Assembly: GCA_018658605.1 (NCBI GenBank)
Contig: JABHUV010000079.1
Location: 1-5,807 of the forward strand
DNA length: 5,807 bases
Source: Planctomycetaceae bacterium
GTDB lineage: Bacteria; Planctomycetota; Planctomycetia; Pirellulales; Pirellulaceae
Direction of reading: 5' to 3'
Positions 5,566 through 5,807 of the stretch are shown in pieces. A program made the translations under genes and the position numbers. Under the pieces are notes generated by a model. The model was not told where the DNA came from and ran no database searches. It saw nothing but the letters and a program-made list of their open reading frames with translations. Position 1 is the first letter of the stretch, and each line of letters opens with the position of its first letter.

Positions 5566-5807
5566 ATGCTCGTTAAACGAACCGATCCATTGCGCCGAGA
5601 ATTAAACTGGTTAAAAGATGAAATGCAACGCGTGTTTGGAACTGAAATATCTTCCAGACGAGCCAGCCTCGACCCAGCCATTTCAATGTGGGAAGCAGAG
5701 GATGCTTACTATGTGGAAATAGAATTGCCCGGCTTAAAGGAAAAAGATGTTACCATTGAACTTAGCGATGAGAATGTTTTAACAGTAAAAGGTGAGCGAG
5801 TGTGTCC
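5566..5807 (+). CDS. Hsp20/alpha-crystallin small heat-shock protein (C-terminus cut by window edge)
   Basis: ATP-independent holdase that binds unfolding proteins as large oligomers in the cytoplasm. Eighty residues are visible and the frame is open to the right edge; the family is usually about 140-160 residues, so roughly half is missing. The N-terminal arm (1-36, MLVKRTDPLRRELNWLKDEM onward, with MQRVFG at 20-25) is followed by the start of the alpha-crystallin domain: DPAISMWEAEDAYYVEIELP at 36-55, GLKEKDVTIEL at 56-66, and LTVKGER at 72-78, all canonical beta-strand signatures. The start is certain from a strong GAGGAGAG site (5551-5558) 7 nt before the ATG. It is the only rightward gene in the window. 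The perfect sigma-54 promoter upstream replaces the sigma-32 or CIRCE control common for heat-shock genes elsewhere. Confidence 0.95.
   Translation, partial: MLVKRTDPLRRELNWLKDEMQRVFGTEISSRRASLDPAISMWEAEDAYYVEIELPGLKEKDVTIELSDENVLTVKGERVC

Noticed and set aside
5520..5576. An 18-codon ORF (ATG at 5520) in the hsp20 leader, overlapping the hsp20 start in another frame
   Set aside because: It has no ribosome site, begins only about 5 nt after the predicted transcript start, and has no recognisable content; chance is likely.
5454..5681. Leftward 75-codon open frame over the hsp20 promoter and start
   Set aside because: It is antisense to the hsp20 coding region and the sigma-54 promoter, with no ribosome site and no recognisable sequence.

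Overview
The window most likely comes from the chromosome of a bacterium in the Planctomycetota, with moderate GC and a Pirellulales-like character. This rests on three things: a secreted Gly/Gln-rich LTxxQ-like coiled-coil protein of a type common there, a small heat-shock gene behind a textbook sigma-54 promoter, and patchy use of Shine-Dalgarno sites. The assignment is an inference from gene content, not from a marker gene. No tRNA, rRNA, insertion sequence, integrase or CRISPR array is visible.

Left part (1-2660, minus strand): a high-affinity phosphate uptake operon read right to left as pstS (lipoprotein phosphate binder), pstC and pstA (the two permeases). pstA runs off the left edge, and pstB (ATPase) and possibly phoU would be expected beyond it. 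pstC and pstA overlap by 8 bp. Upstream of pstS are four 7-bp repeats at exact 11-bp spacing, the geometry of a Pho box, so the operon is probably controlled by a PhoB/PhoP-type response regulator under phosphate starvation.

Middle (2739-4039, minus strand): an RbsD/FucU-family sugar mutarotase gene followed 59 bp later by a TauE/SafE-family membrane exporter, probably one transcription unit. No clear terminator separates it from pstS downstream. An AT-rich inverted repeat lies in its upstream region.

Right part (4146-5081, minus strand): a single-gene unit encoding an exported, Gln/Gly/Arg-rich, LTxxQ-like coiled-coil protein of unknown function, closed by a very strong intrinsic terminator. 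Beyond it is a divergent intergenic region of about 480 bp. Rightward from there runs an Hsp20/alpha-crystallin small heat-shock protein gene, cut by the right edge. It has a strong Shine-Dalgarno site, a -24/-12 sigma-54 promoter matching consensus, and a 7-bp-arm inverted repeat near -87 that could bind the enhancer protein.

The protein families are all known. The most distinctive content is regulatory: the Pho-box array and the sigma-54 promoter with its putative upstream activator site. No new multi-gene system is evident.
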